Positions 32,465 to 40,310 of a DNA stretch of 64,000 nucleotides are shown here, in pieces. Source of the DNA: Halorussus salilacus (GTDB lineage: Archaea > Halobacteriota > Halobacteria > Halobacteriales > Haladaptataceae); contig NZ_CP099993.1 of NCBI RefSeq assembly GCF_024138125.1, positions 992,001 to 1,056,000 on the forward strand, written 5' to 3'. The position numbers and the translations under genes were made by a program. Below the pieces are notes generated by a model, which had not been told where the DNA came from, did not search any database, and saw only the letters and a program-made list of their open reading frames with translations. Position 1 is the stretch's first letter, and every line of letters starts with the position of its first letter.

Positions 32465-34807
32465 TCACCGGACCGAGTCGAGCACCAGCTTCTGCTCGAC
32501 TCGCTTGACCTCGTGCTGGACGTCCCGGACCGCGTCGATGTTCGCGGAGATGGAGCTGACCCCCTCGTTGACGAGGTGCTGGACCATCCGGGGCTTCGAC
32601 CCGGCCTGCCCGCAGATGCTCGTCGCCACGTCGTGTTCGCGGCAGGTCTCGATGGTCTCGGAGATGAGCTGGAGGACGGCGGGATGGAGTTCGTCGAACC
32701 GGTCGGCGACGTTCTCGTTGTTGCGGTCGACCGCGAGGGTGTACTGGGTGAGGTCGTTGGTGCCGAACGACGCGAAGTCGATGCCCTGCTCGGCCATGGC
32801 CTCGATGCCGAGCGCCGAGGCGGGCGTCTCGACCATCACGCCCCACGTCCGCTTGTCGGGGTCGATGCCAGACTCGGCCATGAGGTTGCGCGCGCGAATC
32901 ACGTCCTCGGCGTCGTTGACCAGCGGGAACATGATCTCGACGTTGTCGTAGCCCATCTCGTAGAGGCGCGCGAACGCCTCCAGTTCGTGGGCGAACACGT
33001 CGGGGCGGTCGAGGCTCCGCCGGATGCCCCGGTAGCCCAGCATCGGGTTGTGCTCGTCGGGTTCGTCCTCGCCGCCCTGTAGCTGGCGGAACTCGTCGGT
33101 CGGCGCGTCGAGCGTCCGCACCCGAACCGGCCGGGGGTAGAACTCCTCGGCGACCGTCTGGACCCCCTCGACGATCTCGGTGACGTACGCGTCCTCGCCG
33201 TGGTCTTCGAGGTATCGGGCGGGGGTCTTGTTCGTCGAGAGAATCATGTGCTCCATCCGGAGCAGTCCGACGCCGTCGGCACCGGTCGCGGCCGCGCGCT
33301 CGGCGGCCTCCGGGATGGAGACGTTGACCTTGACCTCGGTCGCGGTCATCGGCTTGACCGGGGTCTTCGGCCGGGCCTCCTCGATGGGTTCGCGCTCCTC
33401 GTCGGCGTCGGTGTGGCCCTCCCGGATGGTCCCCTTGTCGCCGTCGAGGGTGACCAGCTGGTCGTCGGCGAGCGACGAGGTGGCGTTCCCGCAACCGACG
33501 ACCGCCGGACAACCCAGTTCGCGCGAAACGATGGCGGCGTGGCTGGTCATGCCGCCCTCGTCGGTCACGATGCCCGCCGCGCGCTTCATCGCGGGCACCA
33601 TGTCGGGCGTGGTCATCTCGGTCGCGATGATGTCGCCCTCGCCCACCTTGTCGAGCTGGTCGAGCTTGTCGACGATTCGGACCGCGCCCGACGCGATGCC
33701 GGGGCTCGCGCCGAGCCCGGAGACGATGACCTCGCCCTCGGTCTCGCCCGCGTTCGACCCGTTCGAGCCGCCCGCGGCCTCGACCGCACCGCTACCGTCG
33801 GCGATGCCCTCGGTCTCTGTCCCGGCGTCTGTGTCGGTCTGAATCTCGCCGTCGCCGTCGTCGATTGTCGTGATGGGCCGCGACTGGAGCATGAAGACCT
33901 CACCGTCGACGATTGCCCACTCCACGTCCTGAGGGGTGCCGTAGTGGTCCTCGACGCGCTCGCCGAGTTCCACGAGCCGCTCGACGTCGCGCTCGTCGAG
34001 GACCCGGGCCTCCCGGCGGTCGTCGGGGACCGCGCGCTCGACGGTCTCGCCGGTCTCCTCGTCTTTCTCCATCATGGTCTTCTTGTCCGAGACCGTGACC
34101 TCCACGACCTCGCCGGTCTCGCGGTCCACGACGTAGTTGTCGGGCGAGACCGACCCCGAGACGACCGCCTCGCCGAGCCCCCACGCCGCCTCGATGATGA
34201 GCTTCGGCTCGCCGGTCGAGGGGTGGCTGGTGAACATGACCCCGCTCTTGTCGGCGTCGACCATGCGCTGGACGACGACCGCGATGTCGACCTTCGAGTG
34301 GTCGAACCCCTTCTCCTGTCGGTAGTAGATGGCGCGCTGGGTGAAAAGCGACGCCCAGCACTCCTTGACTCGCTGGACGAGGTCCTCGCGGGTGACGTTG
34401 AGGAACGTCTCCTGCTGGCCCGCGAACGAGGCGTCGGGGAGGTCCTCGGCCGTCGCCGAGGACCGGACCGCGACGAACGGCTCGTCGCCCAGTTCGTCGT
34501 AGGCGTCGAGCATCTCCTCGCGCATCCCCCCGGGGAACTCGGTGTCGAGGATGAGCTCCGCGGCGCGTTCCTGGGCCTCCGCGAGCGCCGCGGAGTCGTC
34601 GGCGTCGACGTCGACGGCATCGAACAGCTCCTCGGCGATGCCGGTCTCCTCGATGAACGAGCGATAGGTACTCGCGCCGACGACGAACCCCGACGGGACC
34701 GGCAGGCCCGCGCCGGTGAGTTCCCCCAGCGACGCGCCCTTCCCGCCGACCGATTCGAGGTCGTCCGCAGTGACTTCGTCCAGCCAGAGTACAGCCATTG
34801 TGTCCAT
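32465..34807 (-). CDS. ppsA: Phosphoenolpyruvate synthase
   Basis: A 780-aa enzyme converting pyruvate and ATP to phosphoenolpyruvate, AMP and Pi in gluconeogenesis. Order: ATP-grasp nucleotide domain (VGGKGASLGELTGAGLPVP, about 1-320), a Glu/Gly/Ser-rich linker (about 325-365), the swivelling domain with phosphorylated His in GGMTSHAAIVSRELG, and the PEP-binding TIM barrel with ATSICGQAGSKP near the end. Start ATG 34807; ATG 34798 (MAVLWLDEV) is an alternative. Upstream, a palindrome surrounds a TATA-like element. Confidence 0.95.
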   Translation of the reverse strand: MDTMAVLWLDEVTADDLESVGGKGASLGELTGAGLPVPSGFVVGASTYRSFIEETGIAEELFDAVDVDADDSAALAEAQERAAELILDTEFPGGMREEMLDAYDELGDEPFVAVRSSATAEDLPDASFAGQQETFLNVTREDLVQRVKECWASLFTQRAIYYRQEKGFDHSKVDIAVVVQRMVDADKSGVMFTSHPSTGEPKLIIEAAWGLGEAVVSGSVSPDNYVVDRETGEVVEVTVSDKKTMMEKDEETGETVERAVPDDRREARVLDERDVERLVELGERVEDHYGTPQDVEWAIVDGEVFMLQSRPITTIDDGDGEIQTDTDAGTETEGIADGSGAVEAAGGSNGSNAGETEGEVIVSGLGASPGIASGAVRIVDKLDQLDKVGEGDIIATEMTTPDMVPAMKRAAGIVTDEGGMTSHAAIVSRELGCPAVVGCGNATSSLADDQLVTLDGDKGTIREGHTDADEEREPIEEARPKTPVKPMTATEVKVNVSIPEAAERAAATGADGVGLLRMEHMILSTNKTPARYLEDHGEDAYVTEIVEGVQTVAEEFYPRPVRVRTLDAPTDEFRQLQGGEDEPDEHNPMLGYRGIRRSLDRPDVFAHELEAFARLYEMGYDNVEIMFPLVNDAEDVIRARNLMAESGIDPDKRTWGVMVETPASALGIEAMAEQGIDFASFGTNDLTQYTLAVDRNNENVADRFDELHPAVLQLISETIETCREHDVATSICGQAGSKPRMVQHLVNEGVSSISANIDAVRDVQHEVKRVEQKLVLDSVR

Positions 34808-34853
34808 ATGGGGGAACGAGAATACCGATAAAGAATGTTCCGACCGTCGCGCA

Positions 34854-34877
34854 CCGGTAATATTTACTCGCTACCGG
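34854..34877 (-). promoter_or_regulatory. ppsA promoter inside an inverted repeat
   Basis: CCGGTA (34854-34859) and TACCGG (34872-34877) flank the 12-bp ATATTTACTCGC, which includes the AT-rich core about 50 nt before the ppsA start. The geometry (arms around a 12-bp spacer containing the TATA) is the same as at tfb. Position suits a repressor operator. Confidence 0.5.
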
Positions 34878-35023
34878 ATTGTTCTACGGAGCTTAACGCG
34901 GGGCTCGGCGGACCGATGGTCTGCCAGTCTGGCGGTTCGCAGACGCGCCCCGGGAAATGAAATCCCGATAACACGAACGCCGAAACGCGTGGGTTTTATG
35001 TGCCAGCGTTCGTGTCCACCCCC

Positions 35024-35452
35024 ATGGACGCGAGTAGTTCGATACGATGGGCGCTCTACTACGTCGCGCTCTCGGCGGTCGCCGCGCTGGTCGGCGGCGG
35101 ACTGGTCGCCGGGGGCGTCGTTCTCGGGCTGGGAACCGCCTACGCTCAGCTGACCGGCGGCGCGGCCGTCGGGTCGGTCCTCGGGACCGCCGCGCCCGGT
35201 CTCGCGGTCGCCGCCCTCGGCGCGCTGGTCTGGGTCGTCGGAACCGTCGCGGCGGCCGTCAAGGTACTCACCGAGGCCGTCGACGAGCAGATGCGCGAGC
35301 GCTTCGACAGCGAGAAAGTAAAGAGCGAGATACTGAGCGTGCTCGACGACCGGCTCTCGGAGGTCGAACACGACGCGAGCGAGACCCGCCGGAAGGTCTC
35401 GGAACTCAAGCGCGAGGACGTGGCCAACGAGTTCGAGTTCGGCGAGAACTGA
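35024..35452 (+). CDS. Membrane protein with coiled-coil tail
   Basis: A 142-aa protein with two hydrophobic segments (WALYYVALSAVAALVGGGLV and LGTAAPGLAVAALGALVWVVG) then a charged helix (DEQMRERFDSEKVKSEILSV...SEVEHDASETRRKVSELK). ATG 35024 is favoured over the in-frame GTG at 35000 because a TTTTATG TATA-like element lies about 28 nt before it. Unknown function. Confidence 0.65.
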   Translation: MDASSSIRWALYYVALSAVAALVGGGLVAGGVVLGLGTAYAQLTGGAAVGSVLGTAAPGLAVAALGALVWVVGTVAAAVKVLTEAVDEQMRERFDSEKVKSEILSVLDDRLSEVEHDASETRRKVSELKREDVANEFEFGEN

Positions 35453-35508
35453 CCGAAGGTCGACACAAATGCGAAAATAGTAGGCGTATTGTCACGATAG
35501 CGAAGGTC

Positions 35509-35601
35509 GTGTCGGTCGGTGGCTTCGTCGGTATCGGCTACCTCTATCTTCGCTCGTACTGGATCGACGACGGCTGGCTCAACAGCGAACTGTTCCGGTG
35601 A
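35509..35601 (+). CDS. Possible 30-aa membrane microprotein
   Basis: GTG 35509 opens a short frame VSVGGFVGIGYLYLRSYWID..., hydrophobic then polar, ending at 35601 just before the PhzF stop. AAAATAG (about 35474-35480) is about 30 nt upstream. It is too short to confirm by eye. Confidence 0.3.
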   Translation: MSVGGFVGIGYLYLRSYWIDDGWLNSELFR

Positions 35602-35622
35602 ACGCTGGCGAGAGAAATCCGC

Positions 35623-36528
35623 CTACACCTCGATGATGTCGTCGCCGTCGTCTCGTTGCGGAACGCGCAGTTCCCCGTCGAACGCGGTCGCCGCCCGACC
35701 GCCGACCCGGACCTCGTCGCCGACCCGGACCCGCACGTACCCGGGGCGGTCCACGAAGTGGCCCTGCTCGAAGCGCATCTCCTCGGGAAGTTCCCCATCA
35801 AAGGCGCGGAATTCCCGGAGGTACGCCCCGCACGCGCCGCTGGCGGTCCCCGTCACGGGGTCCTCGGGCACGCCCGCGGCGGGCGCGAACATCCGGGCGT
35901 GGAGGGCCGAGTCGGCTTCGAGCGCGTCGAAGGTGAACGCGTAGATTCCCGCGGCGTCGAGTTCCTCGCTGATGGCCTCGATCTCACCGAGGTCCGGGTC
36001 CATCCCGCTGACGTGTTCGAGGAAGTTCACCGGAACCACGAGGAACGGGAGGCCGGTCGAGGAGACCGCGAGCGGCAGGTCGGCACCCACGTCCCGGAGC
36101 GCGGCGTGGTCGATGCCGAGCGCGCCAGCCACGCGCTCGTAATCGAGGTCGACCTCGCGGATTTCGGGGTCGTCCTGAGTCATCCAGACCGTCCCGTCCT
36201 CCCGGACCTCGATGTCGAGAACGCCGACGTTGGTTTCGAGGGTGTGGGTTCCCGGGTCGACGACGCCCTCGTCGAGGAGGTGGGCGTGGGAGGCGATAGT
36301 CGCGTGACCGCAGAGGTCGACCTCCGTGGTCGGGGTGAAGTACCGGATTCGGCGGTCGGCGTCGTCGCTCTCGCTGAAGAACGCGGTCTCGCTGACCGCG
36401 AGTTCGTTGGCGACCGCCTGCATCTGGGCGTCGCTCAGGTCCTCGGCGTCCGGGACGACCCCCGCGGCGTTCCCGGCGAACGGTTCGTCGGTGAATGCGT
36501 CGACCAGCAGGGCGCGTCGGGTTTCCAT
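35623..36528 (-). CDS. PhzF family isomerase
   Basis: A 301-aa PhzF-like epimerase/isomerase. Patterns are DAFTDEPFAGNAAGVV at the N-terminus, VSETAFF with the catalytic Glu, FTPTTEVDLCGHATIASHAH and DPVTGTASGACGAYL. In haloarchaea its substrate is unknown; phenazine genes are absent here. The start is ATG 36528 (METRRALLVDAFT); 13 further upstream codons are open but unlikely. Confidence 0.88.
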   Translation of the reverse strand: METRRALLVDAFTDEPFAGNAAGVVPDAEDLSDAQMQAVANELAVSETAFFSESDDADRRIRYFTPTTEVDLCGHATIASHAHLLDEGVVDPGTHTLETNVGVLDIEVREDGTVWMTQDDPEIREVDLDYERVAGALGIDHAALRDVGADLPLAVSSTGLPFLVVPVNFLEHVSGMDPDLGEIEAISEELDAAGIYAFTFDALEADSALHARMFAPAAGVPEDPVTGTASGACGAYLREFRAFDGELPEEMRFEQGHFVDRPGYVRVRVGDEVRVGGRAATAFDGELRVPQRDDGDDIIEV

Positions 36529-36642
36529 GCGCGGGACCACGGACGCCGCCCTCATATCAGTTGGCACCTTCGAATCGCGCGAAACCGCGGGAGACCCACC
36601 TGTAAACCGTTAAGTGTGCAGGGACACGAATCCCGAGTTGGT

Positions 36643-37338
36643 ATGAGCGAACTCCCCGACGAGTTCAAATGCACGATTACGAACTGGGAGTACATCTACG
36701 GACTCTGTCGCGGCGTCAGCGACCAGGTCAAGCGCGACTCCTTCGAACCGGACGTGGTGGTCGCGCTGGCGCGCGGGGGCTGGTTCGCGGGCCGCTGTAT
36801 CTGTGACTTCCTCGGACTCGACGACCTCACGAGCCTCAAGATGGAACACTACGTGGGCACCGCCCAGAAGAGCGGCGAACCCGAGGTCCGGTATCCGATG
36901 CCCGAAGGCAGCGTCGAGGACAAGGACGTCCTCATCATCGACGACATCGCCGACACCGGCGGCTCCATCCAGCGCGCCTACGAGTACGTCACCGACCGCG
37001 ACGCCGGAGAGGTGCGGACCGCGACCCTCCAGCTCCTCCAGACCAGCGAGTTCGACCCCGACTACGTCGGCGAGCGACTCGACGAGTGGGCGTGGATCGT
37101 CTACCCGTGGAACTTCATCGAGGACATGATAGACATCACCTCGGGCGTGATGGAGAAAGGCGACGGCGAGGCGTTCACGACCGAGGAGATTCGCCACCTC
37201 CTCAGCGACTACCACGACATCGAGCGCATCGAGATGGAGATCGCCCAGCCCGACCGGATGGACGAGGTGCTCGACGAGATGGCGCGTCGGGGCGTGCTGG
37301 AGCGGGACGGGGAGGAGTGGCGGTTGGCCGAGGCCTGA
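36643..37338 (+). CDS. Phosphoribosyltransferase (purine type, COG2236-like)
   Basis: A 231-aa PRTase. The PRPP-binding motif is VLIIDDIADTGGS (about residues 99-111), preceded by VVVALARGGWFAGR and YVGTAQKSGEPEV. It is likely a hypoxanthine/xanthine salvage enzyme. The C-terminal extension (ERIEMEIAQPDRMDEVLDEM) looks like a winged-helix-type tail. Start ATG 36643; TTAAG lies about 28-32 nt upstream. Near the MTA phosphorylase gene, it fits purine salvage. Confidence 0.85.
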   Translation: MSELPDEFKCTITNWEYIYGLCRGVSDQVKRDSFEPDVVVALARGGWFAGRCICDFLGLDDLTSLKMEHYVGTAQKSGEPEVRYPMPEGSVEDKDVLIIDDIADTGGSIQRAYEYVTDRDAGEVRTATLQLLQTSEFDPDYVGERLDEWAWIVYPWNFIEDMIDITSGVMEKGDGEAFTTEEIRHLLSDYHDIERIEMEIAQPDRMDEVLDEMARRGVLERDGEEWRLAEA

Positions 37339-37476
37339 TCACTGCTACGGGCGGAGCAGGTCGAGCGTCTCGGTGCCTGATACCACGCTACTCTTGCACA
37401 CCCCCGGGTTCGTCTACCTGACCAGCGTCCCGAGGTTCAAGTACGAAGACGGGACGAATTCGGGACGAGTGAGTTC

Positions 37477-38013
37477 ATGCGAGAGCGAACGCCCGAATGG
37501 CTGACGCAGATAAGACGAGGGTTACGTGACGGGAAGAACTGGTTCGTACAGGAACTGCGGTCGCTACCGCCGCTCGTCCGGTTGGGCGGATGGGCAGTCT
37601 TTCAGGCGGTTCTGTTCAAGATTCAGCCACAGCTGTGGCACGGACTGACCACGATAGCTCGCTTCGTCGGGGGACTGACTACGCTACACGTACGGACTCG
37701 TCTTCTGAGTATCGTTTTGCTGTTTCTCGCCGGACAGACCGCATTGGTCGTGTCCAAGCTTAATAAGCTCCGGATGATAGTCAAAAATATGGAGGGCTCG
37801 ATCCGCGAGGAGACCGGACCGGTGACCGACGGCGGTTCACGAACCGAACTAGTGCGCGAAGAGGAATCCGGACCGTCCGGAGTCGGTGCGGTCTGCGGAG
37901 CGGTCGCTGGCGGGGCCTTGGGCATCGCCTGGGGACCCGCCGGGGTAATCGGTCTCGCGATCTTGGGTGCGATGGTCGGCGACGAGTGGGAACAGCGCGT
38001 TCTGGAGGTCTGA
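37477..38013 (+). CDS. Unknown membrane protein, lower GC
   Basis: A 178-aa protein I do not recognise. One or two hydrophobic segments (LLSIVLLFLAGQTALVVSKL about 76-95; VGAVCGAVAGGALGIAWGP, a Gly-rich glycine-zipper-like stretch about 136-155). GC content is lower than neighbours. No context beyond purine-salvage genes. Start ATG 37477 (MRERTPEWL). Confidence 0.55.
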   Translation: MRERTPEWLTQIRRGLRDGKNWFVQELRSLPPLVRLGGWAVFQAVLFKIQPQLWHGLTTIARFVGGLTTLHVRTRLLSIVLLFLAGQTALVVSKLNKLRMIVKNMEGSIREETGPVTDGGSRTELVREEESGPSGVGAVCGAVAGGALGIAWGPAGVIGLAILGAMVGDEWEQRVLEV

Positions 38014-38076
38014 AACGTCGCGCCGAATACGCCCGAAAGGGTAGCCGTTTAGTACCCGCCGACGCGACTGTACTGC

Positions 38077-38931
38077 ATGACAATCGGCTTCATCGGTGGA
38101 AGCGGAATCTACGACGCACTGCCCCTCGAAGACACCCGCGAAGAGGAGATATCGACGCCGTTCGGCGACCCGAGCGCGCCCGTCACTATCGGCGAACTCG
38201 CCGGGGAGGAGGTCGCGTTCCTGCCGCGACACGGGTCGGACCACCAGCACACGCCGACCAACGCGCCGTACAAGGCCAACATCTACGCGCTGAAGCAGGT
38301 CGGCGTCGAGCGCGTCCTGTCGAGCAACGCGGTCGGGAGCCTCCGGGAGGACCTCCCGCCACAGACGCTCGTGGTCCCCGACCAGATATTCGACCGGACC
38401 AAGCACCGCGACGCGACGTTCTTCGGCGACGGCATCGTGGTCCACATGCCGTTCGCCGACCCCTACTGTCCGCACATGGTCGACCACCTCGCGGAGACCT
38501 GCGAGACCGCGACCGACGCGGAATCGGAGAAGGGCGGCACCTACGTCTGCATCGAGGGGCCCCAGTACTCGACCCGCGCCGAGAGCGAGTTCTACCGCGA
38601 GCAGGGCTGGGACGTCATCGGCATGACCACGATTCCGGAGGCCAAGTTGGCCCGGGAGGCCGAGATGTGCTACGCGACGGTCACGGGCGTCACCGACTAC
38701 GACGTCTGGAAGGAGGACAGCGAGGTCACCCTGCAGGAGGTGCTGGACAACGCCGCCGAGAACGAGGAGGCCATCAAGCAGGTCGTCGAGAGCGCCATCC
38801 GGAACATGCCCGACGAGCGCGAGTGCGACTGCGGATCGGCGCTTTCGGGCACTATCAACACGCCGACCGACGCGATTCCCGACGAGACCCGCGACCGCGT
38901 CGACGCGTTCGTCGGCGAGTATCTCGACTGA
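38077..38931 (+). CDS. mtnP: S-methyl-5'-thioadenosine phosphorylase
   Basis: A 284-aa purine-nucleoside-phosphorylase-family enzyme. IGGSGIYDALPLEDTRE starts the domain; FLPRHGSDHQHTPTNAPYKA, GPQYSTRAESEFYR and IGMTTIPEAKLAREAEM are family motifs. It cleaves MTA to adenine and 5-methylthioribose-1-phosphate with phosphate. The usual haloarchaeal alternative is promiscuous purine phosphorolysis. Start ATG 38077. Confidence 0.92.
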   Translation: MTIGFIGGSGIYDALPLEDTREEEISTPFGDPSAPVTIGELAGEEVAFLPRHGSDHQHTPTNAPYKANIYALKQVGVERVLSSNAVGSLREDLPPQTLVVPDQIFDRTKHRDATFFGDGIVVHMPFADPYCPHMVDHLAETCETATDAESEKGGTYVCIEGPQYSTRAESEFYREQGWDVIGMTTIPEAKLAREAEMCYATVTGVTDYDVWKEDSEVTLQEVLDNAAENEEAIKQVVESAIRNMPDERECDCGSALSGTINTPTDAIPDETRDRVDAFVGEYLD

Positions 38932-38950
38932 CCACCCGCGACCGCGGTCG

Positions 38951-39049
38951 CTACCGACCGCGGACGTATTCGAGCGCCTCGGCGACCGCCTCGGGGTCCA
39001 CCCGCCCCTCGGTCTCTTCGAGGCGCTCGCGGAACCTCGTCGGTGTCAT
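38951..39049 (-). CDS. Possible 32-aa microprotein convergent with mtnP
   Basis: ATG 39049 to TAG 38951 encodes a 32-residue amphipathic, charged peptide, MTPTRFRERLEETEGRVDPE and so on. A TATA-like GCTTATCA (read on the minus strand, about 39073-39080) lies about 28 nt upstream, compatible with a leaderless mRNA. Its stop is 19 bp from the mtnP stop. Confidence 0.4.
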   Translation of the reverse strand: MTPTRFRERLEETEGRVDPEAVAEALEYVRGR

Positions 39050-39173
39050 GTGTTACCATACGTGGGCCACAGTGATAAGCGTATTGTTGACATACGACAC
39101 ACGTCGGCGGTTCTCGACTTCCCGCGTCGAATCTCGCTGAGAAGCGCGCGAGAGAAAGGGGAGCGCGGAGAAG

Positions 39174-40310
39174 TCAGTCGGCGACGGCCTCGACCTCCGA
39201 GTCTGGGTCGGCCTCGCGGTCGTCGGCGTCGCCGACCGCGTCGGCGTCCCGGACCCAGAGGTCGCCGAACAGGTCGTCCTGTTCGAGGACGACCACCTCC
39301 CGATGGGAGAGGAACAGCACCGCGAGGAACGTCTCGATGCGAGAGCCGCCCGCGGTCTCTATCTCGGCGTACAGCACCTCCTCGCGGCCCGACTCGTAGT
39401 GGGCGTCGAGTTCCGCGCGCACGTCGTCGATGACCGCCTCGATGTCCTCGCCGTGGGCGGTCCCGAGCGCGTCCTCCTCGGAGGGTTCGTCGTCCATCCG
39501 CATCCCGTCGTCCATCCGGTAGTCGAGGGTCTGGGTACCCCGCTCGAACCCGCCGGGCGACTCGGAGGTGTCGTAGCTCCGCGAGTCCTTCCACCACGAC
39601 CCGCGCTCGCGCTCGCGGAGCTCCCGAACGAGTTCGTCGAGGGTCTCGGGCGTCCCGCGAGCGGTCTTGCGGTCGAGTCGGCGCTCCATCTCGGCTTCGA
39701 GCTGGTTCACGGGGTCGTGGGCCGGGAAGTCGCCGTCGCCGTCCATCGGCGCGTCCATCCCCGGGCCCCACTCGGCCCACGGGTCCTCGGGTTCCTCCTC
39801 TTCGTCGTCGTCGGCCAGCATGGCGTCGCTCTTCATCCGGAGCAGGACGCTCGCGTAGAACAGCGCCCGGCCCGAGGTCCGGAGGTCCACCTCGTCGAGC
39901 CGGTCGAGGAACTTGTCGGTGACCGTGACGATGTCGATGTCCCACGGCTCGATCTCGCCCTCCTCGGCCAACTGGACGAGGAGTTCGACGGGTTCGGCCT
40001 CGTCGTCGGCGGCGTCGGGGGCCTCCGCCGCGACCTCGTCGAGGATGGTCGCGTCCTCGCCGGACGCTGATTCGCCCGACTCGGACTCGCTCGGCGAGTC
40101 CGAGTCGGGGCCGCCGAACGGGTTCTCCGTCCCCTCGCGCTCGCGCTTCTCCTCCTCGTGGCCCGCGATGTTCAGCGGAATCTCGTCGGCATCGGCTCGC
40201 GGGTCGTCGCTACGCTCCTCCCCGCTCGCGTTTCGAGATTCCCCCGGAAAATCGCTGTTCGCGGCTTTGCCGCTCACGTTCTCCGAGGAGCGTGGCTCCT
40301 CGCTAGTCAT
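39174..40310 (-). CDS. scpA: Segregation and condensation protein A
   Basis: A 378-aa kleisin that bridges the two Smc heads. The N-terminal 90 residues are a disordered acidic region, then LLVQLAEEGEIEPWDIDIVTVT (ScpA core, about 108-130) and GRALFYASVLLRMKSD. The C-terminal winged-helix part is ETFLAVLFLSHREVVVLEQ. It overlaps the end of smc by 8 bp, indicating co-translation. Confidence 0.9.
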   Translation of the reverse strand: MTSEEPRSSENVSGKAANSDFPGESRNASGEERSDDPRADADEIPLNIAGHEEEKREREGTENPFGGPDSDSPSESESGESASGEDATILDEVAAEAPDAADDEAEPVELLVQLAEEGEIEPWDIDIVTVTDKFLDRLDEVDLRTSGRALFYASVLLRMKSDAMLADDDEEEEPEDPWAEWGPGMDAPMDGDGDFPAHDPVNQLEAEMERRLDRKTARGTPETLDELVRELRERERGSWWKDSRSYDTSESPGGFERGTQTLDYRMDDGMRMDDEPSEEDALGTAHGEDIEAVIDDVRAELDAHYESGREEVLYAEIETAGGSRIETFLAVLFLSHREVVVLEQDDLFGDLWVRDADAVGDADDREADPDSEVEAVAD

